This document shows positions 1-5,181 of a DNA stretch of 5,181 bases, one piece after another. Both the position numbers and the translations under genes were made by a program. The stretch is from Chitinivibrionales bacterium (GTDB taxonomy: Bacteria > Fibrobacterota > Chitinivibrionia > Chitinivibrionales > WJKA01). The notes below the pieces were generated by a model, which made no database searches, was not told the origin of the DNA, and saw only the letters and a list, made by a program, of their open reading frames with translations. The stretch spans positions 1-5,181 of the forward strand of contig WJKA01000228.1 of NCBI GenBank assembly GCA_014729375.1. The letters are read 5' to 3'. Within the stretch, counting starts at the first letter, position 1; each line of letters opens with the position of its first letter.

Positions 1-551
1 AGCGTCAAGAGACCATGTGTGTACTTGACATGTGTGACTCAACCGCGTTGACCGGCATGAATGAAACCATGTCATTTCATATAAAAAAGCGGCTGGATTC
101 GATATCCCGCATGGCGCTCAACGCGCATCATGCCCGGTTTCATAAAAATACCGGTGATGGTTTTATTGCGTGCTTTAAGAATGCCATTGATGCGTTCAGA
201 GCCTCACGCGAGATCATCTGGCGAATCAATGACAGAAACCGGCGGACGCGTAATCCGAAAATCCATGTCAGGATCGCACTCCACAAAGGAAACACCTATA
301 CAATCGATTCCGGGGCCAAAGACATACACGGCCATGCAGTAAATACTGCATTCCGCATTGAAAGCGTTCAGAACAGCGATTTTATCACACTTGTACAACC
401 GGTACCAAAACGTGACCGGATTTTGTGCTCAAACCATTTTTTTCGTGATATCAAAAAGCGGACCCCCAGTTTTTCCGATGATTTCCTGTTGTGCGGTACA
501 GCACGACTCAAAGGTATTAAAGAACCTGTTGACGTTTATTGCGTGAAGTGA
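1..551 (+). CDS. Class III adenylate/guanylate cyclase catalytic domain, 5'-partial
   Basis: The predicted role is conversion of a nucleoside triphosphate, probably ATP, to the 3',5'-cyclic monophosphate. Numbered from the ATG at base 15, the protein shows the class III landmarks in order: VLDMCDST with metal-binding D5, KNTGDGF with K44 (purine-selecting Lys position) and D48 (second metal Asp), the HVRIALHKG strand (81-92), DIHGHAVNTAFRI with D103 (purine-selecting Asp), N110 and R114 (transition-state residues), and the C-terminal ARLKGIKEPVDVY. The Lys/Asp pair favours ATP over GTP, an inference from the family. The reading frame is open to the left edge (codons for R, Q, E, T before the ATG), no ribosome binding site precedes base 15, and the first beta strand would be too short if translation began there. 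The true start, and probably a sensor or regulatory domain, is therefore upstream. The stop is TGA at 549-551. No membrane segment is visible in this part. Confidence 0.88.
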   Translation, partial: RQETMCVLDMCDSTALTGMNETMSFHIKKRLDSISRMALNAHHARFHKNTGDGFIACFKNAIDAFRASREIIWRINDRNRRTRNPKIHVRIALHKGNTYTIDSGAKDIHGHAVNTAFRIESVQNSDFITLVQPVPKRDRILCSNHFFRDIKKRTPSFSDDFLLCGTARLKGIKEPVDVYCVK

Positions 552-566
552 TTCCGTGTTTATAAT

Positions 567-2732
567 TTACCCTTGGGATGCCTGCTCTTCTGCCGCACCG
601 TGCCGGATCTTTACTTTTTGCAAGTACTCCATCACATCGGGCCCGGTAACGTCCTGAGATGAATTAATCGAGATAACAACCCGGATTCCAACCGTTTGCC
701 CGCCAACGGTAATGGTGTTTTCCTGAAGTTTCCTGGTAATCCTCCGCCGTACTGTTTTTGCACCGGGCTCATCGGTCATGGGCAGGACAATCAGCGGGAT
801 TTCTTTTGAGGTTGTGCCGATCGAACCGACAAGATCAAGATCACGCAGGAGTGATTTGACAGCGGAAAAAATCTGGGGTATTATTTCAAGTTGCTCCTTG
901 TTTTTGATCGCTTTCCATTCATTTTCATACTTGATACTGCGTAGCGTAATCATCAGGGTGCTGAACGTGCTCTCATAGCGAAGGTGGCATTTAATTTCCC
1001 GTTGCAGAAAATAAAGAAGCGTATTCGTACTCAGGATTCCTTTGGGAAGGGGTTTCATTGTTTTGCGGTTTGACACGCGCTCGGCGATCTTGCCGATAAA
1101 TTCTTCTGTCTGCGCGGGGCTGTACCCTTTCTGCGACAATGCTTCCCGCAACGGATGATTAATAGAGTCCAGCTCAATTTCCTGATCAACGATAGTATCA
1201 ACTATCTGCATAAGATATGAAGTCGCATTTTCTTCGCCTTTGGCAACCAGATCCACGATCCAGTTCGATTTGAGGACCGACAGTGCATTGGTAAACCTCT
1301 CAGTAAGCTTTTTTTCTACTCCCTTGATCACTGAATCAGAAACGCCTTCGGATTGAAGTCTGGTTATCAGTTGTTTTTCGACAGTATGAATGATTTGTTC
1401 AAGGGCCCTGACACCTCCGGGGCGTCCCTGTGCCTCATGCGACTCAAGCGCCATTTTGCTGCTGGCGTTTTCTATATAAGATGCAAGCAGAAAAGACAAT
1501 TCTTCATCAGTCGAACCGGCGTTTTTCTTAATCTCAGAACCGAGCATGATCAGTCTGATCGCCTCTTTGGGATCACGTTTGATTGCCTGAACGACTTCTT
1601 CAGAAGAAATTCCGAATTCCTCGGCATTTTCGGAGATAATGTGGGTGATACTATCGTTTTGAAGCTCTCTGCTGAGTTCCTGAACAAGCTGGAGAAAGTC
1701 CGGAAGCGACATTCCTTCTTCGAGAAGCCCGCTTTTAAGCCGGGGAAGCAGCCTTTTTAACTCATTGATATCAGGAAGCATGCGCTTTATTACCTGGGCC
1801 AGTCTCATAACTGATATCTGGCCTTTGCGAAACTCCTCCCGGACTAGCTTTACAATAACTTCATAGGTAAGCTGATCAACTTCTTCAAGGACCGGCATTT
1901 TGGTTTTAACGATTCTGCCCATTGTCCGTTGCAACTCCAGCCCTTCTCTGAGCTGCATTTTCATTTCGCATACAGCTTCCATCATTTCATCGATGGAGAC
2001 AGCTTGACGGTTCTGCGTGCCGATTTCCTGGACCTGATAATTCATTTCCCGTATCCGGCCGACAATCTGAGATTGTGCCTGATCGTTGCCGTCAACAACA
2101 ACCGAAAGAATGTCTTCGGCAATATGCGCGGGCTGGTCGATGAGCTCATTCATGGAAAAGAGCGTACCGATTTTATCCAGGGCCTGGTTCTGAAAAGCTT
2201 CTTCCTTGTCCATTCCGGCACTGGATTGCCCGTCGATTTCAGTGCTATTGACAATGTTTTCATCAGCTTTTACCTGGCGGTACATAATGTAATTGAGACG
2301 AATTCCTGTAATGCTCCTTTTTGCAAGATCCGCACTCATTTCATCAACGGAACCATACGTGTCGCTCCTGGAGAAAATCTGAATGAATTCTCTGATATCT
2401 TTGCCGGTAATCCCTTCTTCAAAAGACAATGATTCAAGCCCGGTCTTTTTAAATGTCGCAATAATCCTGTCTGCTTTTAATTTGGAATCGACGCAGTATT
2501 TTTCCATATACAGGGAGTCGTGCTGTCTCGAAAGAGTGATTACCGGTACTGAGGAGAATGCTTTTTTCAACTGTGTGAACAGGTCAGACGCGTTTTTCTG
2601 AGTAGTCGGATGTTTCGGTCCGTAAAAATTAGCGCTGTTGAACAGTACGTTAAATGCAATCGCCAGAAGTTCTGCTTCACGACGCGACAATTCACCCGGT
2701 GGGGCCTGGTTTGACGGTTCCATCGAATTCAA
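567..2732 (-). CDS. Large cytoplasmic protein with N-terminal YxPxHP-type region, long helical middle and degenerate GGDEF-like C-terminus
   Basis: This 721-residue protein has no signal peptide or membrane segment. Residues about 15-155 contain an ELLAIAFNVLF helix, YGPKHP (37-42) and GLESLSFEEGITGKDIREFIQIF (98-120). That pattern resembles the N-terminal region of some HD-GYP or HEAT-type regulators, where 'YP..HP' precedes an alpha/beta fold (recognition by eye). Residues about 175-560 are charged, mostly helical and without a catalytic motif that I recognise. Residues about 569-710 follow a GGDEF fold: LQREIKCHLRYESTFSTLMITLRSI (576-600), then LRDLDLVGSIG (629-639) and IPLIVLP (645-651). 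The signature GGDEF is replaced by approximately SKEIP (642-646), and the metal Asp expected after the first strand is missing. It is thus unlikely to make c-di-GMP; a binding or scaffold role is an inference. The TTG start at 2732 is preferred over the ATG at 2723 because GGGGG at 2741-2745 lies 8 nt before TTG but 17 nt before ATG. It is coupled to the upstream 246-aa gene. Confidence 0.85.
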   Translation of the reverse strand: MNSMEPSNQAPPGELSRREAELLAIAFNVLFNSANFYGPKHPTTQKNASDLFTQLKKAFSSVPVITLSRQHDSLYMEKYCVDSKLKADRIIATFKKTGLESLSFEEGITGKDIREFIQIFSRSDTYGSVDEMSADLAKRSITGIRLNYIMYRQVKADENIVNSTEIDGQSSAGMDKEEAFQNQALDKIGTLFSMNELIDQPAHIAEDILSVVVDGNDQAQSQIVGRIREMNYQVQEIGTQNRQAVSIDEMMEAVCEMKMQLREGLELQRTMGRIVKTKMPVLEEVDQLTYEVIVKLVREEFRKGQISVMRLAQVIKRMLPDINELKRLLPRLKSGLLEEGMSLPDFLQLVQELSRELQNDSITHIISENAEEFGISSEEVVQAIKRDPKEAIRLIMLGSEIKKNAGSTDEELSFLLASYIENASSKMALESHEAQGRPGGVRALEQIIHTVEKQLITRLQSEGVSDSVIKGVEKKLTERFTNALSVLKSNWIVDLVAKGEENATSYLMQIVDTIVDQEIELDSINHPLREALSQKGYSPAQTEEFIGKIAERVSNRKTMKPLPKGILSTNTLLYFLQREIKCHLRYESTFSTLMITLRSIKYENEWKAIKNKEQLEIIPQIFSAVKSLLRDLDLVGSIGTTSKEIPLIVLPMTDEPGAKTVRRRITRKLQENTITVGGQTVGIRVVISINSSQDVTGPDVMEYLQKVKIRHGAAEEQASQG

Positions 2733-3469
2733 ATGTTATTCCCCCGTATGCAGGACCCGAAATTTGTAAGCAGAAACGAAAATTGCTTTGAGGCCGGTGC
2801 ACACCGTTTCAACATTGCTGTACAGGGTATACCGTCCGCAACAACATTCACCCGCTTGAGCGATACGTATTCGGACACGACTTCACTGGAAAAATCAAAT
2901 ATCTGTTCCCTGGCCGAATTTTCGATCTGGATATATGTATAATTTTCCGTCAACTGCAGTCCGTCAACGATATCCTGGGCTATTGCATTTGAAACTGACG
3001 GGATAACCGTATTTTTTTTCAACGCCATGGCAATGGTATCTTCGAGATTTTTATGCTGCTTTGAATGCGAAAAATCAAAAAACGGCTCTTCTGCGGCAAG
3101 GGATTCGAACGATGAATAACCGGATAAAAAATCATCAAATTTGTATCGTTCGAGCATTTCATTGAGCAGATCATTCTGCATATCCCCTGCAGTAAAGCTT
3201 TTAAACCGGTCGAAATGGAACCCGCCGAGGCGCTCGTTCATTTTTTTGTAAATTAAATAGGAGTAGAGCGTCCTTTTTGCCTGCCGTTCCCGGAGGGAAA
3301 TGTCATCACGAACCATAAACGCTCTTAGCGAGCAATACACATCGTGCTTATTCAGAAGGTTTTCGGTCAATTCTTTTTCAAGCGTATGATAACCCTTATG
3401 AGTCATCAGCTCATAAATATCGTTTCGCAAGTCGGACTTTACTCTGTCGATGATGTACTTTTTATTCAT
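2729..3469 (-). CDS. Hypothetical protein (246 aa), first gene of the two-gene unit
   Basis: I do not recognise this protein. It is 246 residues, soluble-looking, with no signal peptide or hydrophobic membrane segment. The N-terminal 80 residues are highly charged and helix-prone, with a basic RERQAKRTLYSYLIYKK stretch (60-76). The middle is rich in aromatics (GGFHFDRFKSF at 82-92, ERYKFDDF at 107-114, EEPFFDFSHS at 127-136). The last 75 residues look beta-rich (ENYTYIQIEN at 175-184, EYVSLKRVNVVADGIPCTAMLKR at 200-222). Cysteines are at 46, 216, 223 and 240, with no zinc-ribbon spacing. The ATG at 3467-3469 has only a weak ribosome binding site. A good promoter sits about 30 bp upstream. Its TGA stop (2729-2731) overlaps the TTG start of the pseudo-GGDEF gene, so the two proteins are probably made together and may interact. 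Long, clean reading frame and operon position support that it is real; the function is unknown. Confidence 0.8.
   Translation of the reverse strand: MNKKYIIDRVKSDLRNDIYELMTHKGYHTLEKELTENLLNKHDVYCSLRAFMVRDDISLRERQAKRTLYSYLIYKKMNERLGGFHFDRFKSFTAGDMQNDLLNEMLERYKFDDFLSGYSSFESLAAEEPFFDFSHSKQHKNLEDTIAMALKKNTVIPSVSNAIAQDIVDGLQLTENYTYIQIENSAREQIFDFSSEVVSEYVSLKRVNVVADGIPCTAMLKRCAPASKQFSFLLTNFGSCIRGNNI
2739..2745 (-). promoter_or_regulatory. Ribosome binding site deciding the TTG start of the 721-aa gene
   Basis: On the minus strand the sequence reads GGGGGAATAACATTTGA. The G-run ends 8 nt before the TTG at 2732, a normal Shine-Dalgarno spacing, but lies 17 nt before the alternative ATG at 2723, which has no purine-rich site of its own. 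The site lies inside the 3' end of the 246-aa gene, as expected for translationally coupled genes. Confidence 0.5.
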
Positions 3470-3497
3470 TGGTGCTGCAAAAACCGCTCTGGTATTA

Positions 3498-3526
3498 ATT
3501 ATACAAAAAATGAATTATTTAAACAA
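3498..3526 (-). promoter_or_regulatory. Predicted sigma70-type promoter for the 246-aa/721-aa unit
   Basis: On the minus strand the -10 box is a perfect TATAAT (3498-3503). It is preceded at exactly 17 bp by TTGTTT (3521-3526), a three-of-six match to the -35 consensus. The surrounding DNA is strongly AT-rich. Transcription would begin near 3491, leaving a leader of about 22 nt before the ATG at 3469. The site lies in the 78-bp gap after the 192-aa gene, so the two-gene unit can be transcribed on its own. Prediction by pattern only. Confidence 0.55.
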
Positions 3527-3547
3527 AGGATTTTTCATTTGCCTGAT

Positions 3548-4126
3548 TCAACGGGTTTCAAAGTGCTGCAATGCGGACAGTATTCTGTCTTCAAGCTCTG
3601 CTTTTGTTGCTTTATCGACCTGTAATCCTGTACAAAAGCCCTCGGGTAAAAATACAATGTCGTATAAATGTTCGTGGTGCGGGCTGATCCAGAATTTATC
3701 ATTAGGTATTGGTACAAGAGTTCCCCGCCGGGAGACCCGCGGATCAAGATAATATTCTCCAAACTCTTTTGATATCCTGTCGCGGATTGCATCTCTGACA
3801 TATGCAATAACATTGGTAAGCTCAACACCCGCCACAACAGGATTGGAGGGAACCTGCACATCCGCTTTCCGTGAAAGGGTGTTTCCCAGATCAATAAAAA
3901 GTTTTACAGCACTGTTTTTCCGTTCTGCATGCTGGAAAGTAACACTGCCCCGGTGGATTCGCAACCGCCATTCCGGGTTTGGCAGATAGCCGGTCCTGAG
4001 TAGTGCCGCGATTGTGATGAACCTCTTTTTAAGTGATGGAAATCGGGTGAATGCACAGAGAAGCGATTCTGTCCGGAACGGTTCGGCGATATATTCGTTT
4101 ATGCCGCCCTGATTCACTAAATGCAC
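3548..4126 (-). CDS. Hypothetical protein (192 aa, GTG start)
   Basis: I do not recognise this protein. The start is placed at GTG 4124-4126 because GGAGG (4134-4138) stands 7 nt upstream. A longer version from the ATG at 4168 would add 14 residues but lacks a ribosome binding site and would run through a leader hairpin. From the GTG the protein is 192 residues, basic in the N-terminal half (RFPSLKKRFITIAALLRTGYLP at 28-49, PEWRLRIHRG at 51-60). A helical segment follows (VELTNVIAYVRDAIRDRISKEFGEYY at 101-126). The C-terminal part has the more distinctive DPRVSRRGTLVPIPNDKFWISPHHEHLYDIVFLPEGF (128-163), containing a HHEH cluster at 150-153. It ends with a charged helix. There is no signal peptide or membrane segment. 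It lies 104 bp downstream of the tRNA-Gly gene on the same strand, and no convincing promoter of its own is visible. A different-frame reading frame across 3535-3894 is poorer in composition and lacks a ribosome binding site. Confidence 0.7.
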   Translation of the reverse strand: MHLVNQGGINEYIAEPFRTESLLCAFTRFPSLKKRFITIAALLRTGYLPNPEWRLRIHRGSVTFQHAERKNSAVKLFIDLGNTLSRKADVQVPSNPVVAGVELTNVIAYVRDAIRDRISKEFGEYYLDPRVSRRGTLVPIPNDKFWISPHHEHLYDIVFLPEGFCTGLQVDKATKAELEDRILSALQHFETR

Positions 4127-4133
4127 GAACCAT

Positions 4134-4138
4134 CCTCC
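4134..4138 (-). promoter_or_regulatory. Ribosome binding site deciding the GTG start of the 192-aa gene
   Basis: GGAGG on the minus strand is followed by a 7-nt spacer and GTG at 4126. The ATG that directly abuts GGAGG is in another frame and has zero spacing. A second in-frame GTG at 4117 would be 16 nt away. This makes 4126 the best start. Confidence 0.65.
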
Positions 4139-4140
4139 AC

Positions 4141-4167
4141 TGCAGTACAATCCCCGGGAACACTGCA
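4141..4167 (-). promoter_or_regulatory. Possible leader hairpin just ahead of the 192-aa gene's ribosome binding site
   Basis: On the minus strand TGCAGT (4162-4167) can pair with ACTGCA (4141-4146), enclosing 15 nt that contain a CCCGGG self-complement. The stem ends 2 nt before the GGAGG site. A competing hairpin, ACTGC-GCAT-GCAGT (4162-4175), uses the same GCAGT strand. The two folds are mutually exclusive. A regulatory role is only inferred; the stems are short. Confidence 0.25.
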
Positions 4168-4224
4168 TGCGCAGTTACAGGTAATCGAATGTTTGTTGCA
4201 GCAATAAAACCAGTGCATACCGGT

Positions 4225-4238
4225 AAAAAAAGCGGGAA
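4225..4238 (-). terminator. T-run abutting the tRNA acceptor stem, possible terminator
   Basis: On the minus strand the 3' acceptor strand TTCCCGC is followed directly by seven T residues (4231 down to 4225), the first of which is the discriminator base. A GC-rich stem followed at once by a T-run has the form of an intrinsic terminator, though here the stem is the tRNA itself. No separate hairpin is seen downstream. Partial read-through to the 192-aa gene remains possible. Confidence 0.3.
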
Positions 4239-4302
4239 ATGGGATTCGAACCCACGACCTTCACCTTGGGAAGGTGACACTCTACCACTGAGTTACTCCC
4301 GC
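4231..4302 (-). tRNA. tRNA-Gly (anticodon CCC)
   Basis: This 72-nt gene on the minus strand folds as a complete cloverleaf. The acceptor GCGGGAG pairs with TTCCCGC (one G-T at the inner end). The D arm is ACTC-AGTGGTA-GAGT. The anticodon arm TCACC-TTCCCAA-GGTGA places CCC at positions 34-36 (bases 4270-4268). A 5-nt AGGTC variable loop follows, then the T arm GTGGG-TTCGAAT-CCCAT and discriminator T. Anticodon CCC reads the glycine codon GGG. The 3' CCA is not encoded, so it must be added by a CCA-adding nucleotidyltransferase. A consensus-like promoter lies directly upstream. All conserved features, including GG in the D loop and TTCGAAT in the T loop, are present, so it appears functional. 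Confidence 0.95.
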
Positions 4303-4316
4303 TTAAACAATGATTT

Positions 4317-4345
4317 AAGATAACTTTATTAAAGAAGAATGTCAA
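4317..4345 (-). promoter_or_regulatory. Predicted strong sigma70 promoter of tRNA-Gly
   Basis: On the minus strand a perfect -35 box TTGACA (4340-4345) and the -10 box TATCTT (4317-4322) are separated by exactly 17 bp. The -10 ends 14 bp before the mature tRNA 5' end, so transcription would start near 4310 and leave a leader of only a few nucleotides for RNase P to remove. The spacer is AT-rich. This is the best promoter match in the window. Confidence 0.75.
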
Positions 4346-4354
4346 TAGCGGCTC

Positions 4355-4383
4355 TTGTGATTTGCGGGCCTATTTCGTATTTT
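4355..4383 (+). promoter_or_regulatory. Candidate promoter of icd
   Basis: TTGTGA (4355-4360), a 17-bp spacer and TATTTT (4378-4383) match the sigma70 consensus at four of six bases in each box. Transcription would begin near 4390 and give a leader of about 46 nt. Its -35 box is 9 bp from the -35 box of the divergent tRNA promoter. The evidence is position, spacing and partial consensus only. Confidence 0.4.
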
Positions 4384-4412
4384 ATGGTACTTTGTTTCAA
4401 AGGCTGGTCGGC

Positions 4413-4434
4413 CCGGTAATATTCCGGTAATATT
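4413..4434 (+). repeat. Perfect 11-bp tandem repeat directly before icd
   Basis: CCGGTAATATT occurs twice head to tail (4413-4423 and 4424-4434) without a mismatch. It ends 1 bp before the ATG at 4436. The unit is about one helical turn, so a protein bound to both copies would sit on the same face of the DNA. The second copy occupies the place where the ribosome binding site of the 4436 start should be. It could be an operator, or simply a slippage duplication. Confidence 0.9.
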
Positions 4435-4435
4435 A

Positions 4436-5181
4436 ATGAAAGCGAGAATCCGAGTGTCCAACAATAAAATACGCATGGAAAAGGGCGTGCTTCATGTACC
4501 TGAGAATCCGACAATTCCATTTATCGAAGGTGACGGAACGGGGCCGGATATCTGGCGCGCCGCCCGGAATGTCTTTGACAGCGCAGTTGAAAAAGCTTTT
4601 AGCGGCTCCCGGAAAATAATCTGGAAAGAAGTCCTTGCAGGCGGGAAGGCATATGACACTGTCGGCAAGTGGCTCCCCGAAGAAACCGTTGCAGCGTTCA
4701 AAGAATACCTTGTCGGAATCAAAGGTCCGCTTACCACACCGGTCGGCGGTGGAATCAGGTCGCTCAATGTTGCTCTCCGGCAGATGCTCGACCTGTATGT
4801 ATGTCTCCGGCCGGTCCGCTATTTTACCGGTGTTCCATCTCCGGTCAAAAATCCGCATCATGTTGACATGATCATTTTCAGAGAAAATACCGAAGACGTG
4901 TACGCGGGCAAGGAGCTTGAAGCGGGCAGTCCTGAAGCGCGGCAGCTTATTGAATTCTGTAAAAAAGAGTATGGATGGGATATCCGGGACGATTCCGGAA
5001 TCGGGCTGAAACCTATATCAAAGACCTCCTCACGGCGACTGATTCGCGCGGCAATCGAATACGCGCTTTTGCATAATCGCAAGAGCGTGACACTCGTCCA
5101 CAAAGGCAATATCCAGAAATTTACTGAAGGCGCTTTTCGTAAATGGGGGTACGAACTTGCCGCAGAAGAATATCCCGGCAA
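4436..5181 (+). CDS. icd: NADP-type isocitrate dehydrogenase, 3'-partial
   Basis: The enzyme oxidatively decarboxylates isocitrate to 2-oxoglutarate in the cytoplasmic TCA cycle. The frame runs open from 4361 to the right edge; 248 codons from the ATG at 4436 are present, of roughly 410-430 usual. Near-diagnostic matches to E. coli/Bacillus Icd are VPENPTIPFIEGDGTGPD (21-38), the substrate and phosphorylation loop IKGPLTTPVGGGIRSLNVALRQ (95-116) with S109, N111 and R115, LRPVRYFTG (124-132) with R125, IIFRENTEDVYAG (146-158) with R149 and Y156, and LVHKGNIQKFTEGAF (220-234) with K223, the equivalent of catalytic Lys230 in E. coli. The coenzyme-specificity residues lie beyond the window, so NADP use is inferred from similarity. 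Residues 11-25 align with the start of the E. coli and Bacillus proteins, so the later ATG at 4475 is internal. ATG 4436 or GTG 4454 are the real options, neither with a strong ribosome binding site. Confidence 0.95.
   Translation, partial: MKARIRVSNNKIRMEKGVLHVPENPTIPFIEGDGTGPDIWRAARNVFDSAVEKAFSGSRKIIWKEVLAGGKAYDTVGKWLPEETVAAFKEYLVGIKGPLTTPVGGGIRSLNVALRQMLDLYVCLRPVRYFTGVPSPVKNPHHVDMIIFRENTEDVYAGKELEAGSPEARQLIEFCKKEYGWDIRDDSGIGLKPISKTSSRRLIRAAIEYALLHNRKSVTLVHKGNIQKFTEGAFRKWGYELAAEEYPG

Noticed and set aside
552..566. Possible bidirectional terminator between the convergent genes
   Set aside because: No GC-rich hairpin or T-run is visible in the 15-bp gap or the adjoining coding ends.
1353..2432. 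Plus-strand reading frames of 135 and 167 codons within 1353-2432
   Set aside because: They lie antisense to the coherent 721-aa minus-strand protein, have no ribosome binding sites, and their translations show no motif.
3508..3540. Inverted repeat AAATGAA / TTCATTT with a 19-nt loop downstream of the 192-aa gene, considered as a terminator
   Set aside because: The stem is seven bp and AT-rich with a long loop, and it overlaps the predicted promoter of the next unit; too weak to call a terminator.
3535..3894. Minus-strand reading frame of 119 codons overlapping the 192-aa gene
   Set aside because: It is in another frame of a better supported gene, lacks a ribosome binding site, and its composition is not protein-like.
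4127..4230. Own promoter for the 192-aa gene
   Set aside because: TTGCTG and TTATTG occur as possible -35 boxes, but no acceptable -10 box is found at 16-18 bp from either.
4029..4323. Reading frames on both strands that cross the tRNA gene (4029-4280 minus, 4051-4323 plus)
   Set aside because: Both run through the tRNA-Gly sequence and across the start of the 192-aa gene; they are chance open frames.
4329..5181. Minus-strand reading frames opposite icd (4433-4861, 4858-5181 and others)
   Set aside because: The plus strand carries an unmistakable isocitrate dehydrogenase there; these are antisense shadows.
4475..5181. ATG at 4475 as the icd start
   Set aside because: It lies within the conserved N-terminal strand shared with E. 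coli and Bacillus Icd and has no ribosome binding site.

Overview
The window is bacterial chromosomal sequence of moderate, roughly balanced GC. It holds five protein genes, one tRNA and short intergenic regions. The organism cannot be named from this. The E. coli/Bacillus-type isocitrate dehydrogenase and the tRNA without an encoded CCA tail are ordinary bacterial traits. The large regulatory-looking protein, with an N-terminal Y.P.HP-type helical region and a degenerate GGDEF-like C-terminus, resembles proteins I associate with Deltaproteobacteria- or Fibrobacterota-like Gram-negatives; that placement is a weak inference.

Layout from left to right. (1) Bases 1-551, plus strand: the 3' part of a class III adenylate/guanylate cyclase whose visible catalytic residues all look intact; its start lies upstream of the window. 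(2) Bases 567-3469, minus strand: a two-gene unit. An unrecognised 246-residue protein is followed, across a TTGA stop/start overlap, by a 721-residue protein with a catalytically dead GGDEF-like domain. A good sigma70-type promoter (perfect TATAAT) sits just ahead of the pair. The unit ends tail to tail with the cyclase, only 15 bp away. (3) Bases 3548-4126, minus strand: an unrecognised 192-residue protein, best started at a GTG that has a strong GGAGG ribosome binding site. (4) Bases 4231-4302, minus strand: tRNA-Gly with anticodon CCC, with a near-consensus promoter. (5) Bases 4436 to the right edge, plus strand: the N-terminal 248 codons of an NADP-type isocitrate dehydrogenase (icd), reading off the window and preceded by a perfect 11-bp tandem repeat.

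The icd and tRNA promoters are back to back, with -35 boxes 9 bp apart. The cyclase and the pseudo-GGDEF protein are both related to nucleotide second-messenger signalling, but they converge rather than share an operon, so a functional link is only a possibility. I see no mobile element, CRISPR array or phage gene. The least explained content is the 246-aa/721-aa pair and the 192-aa protein.
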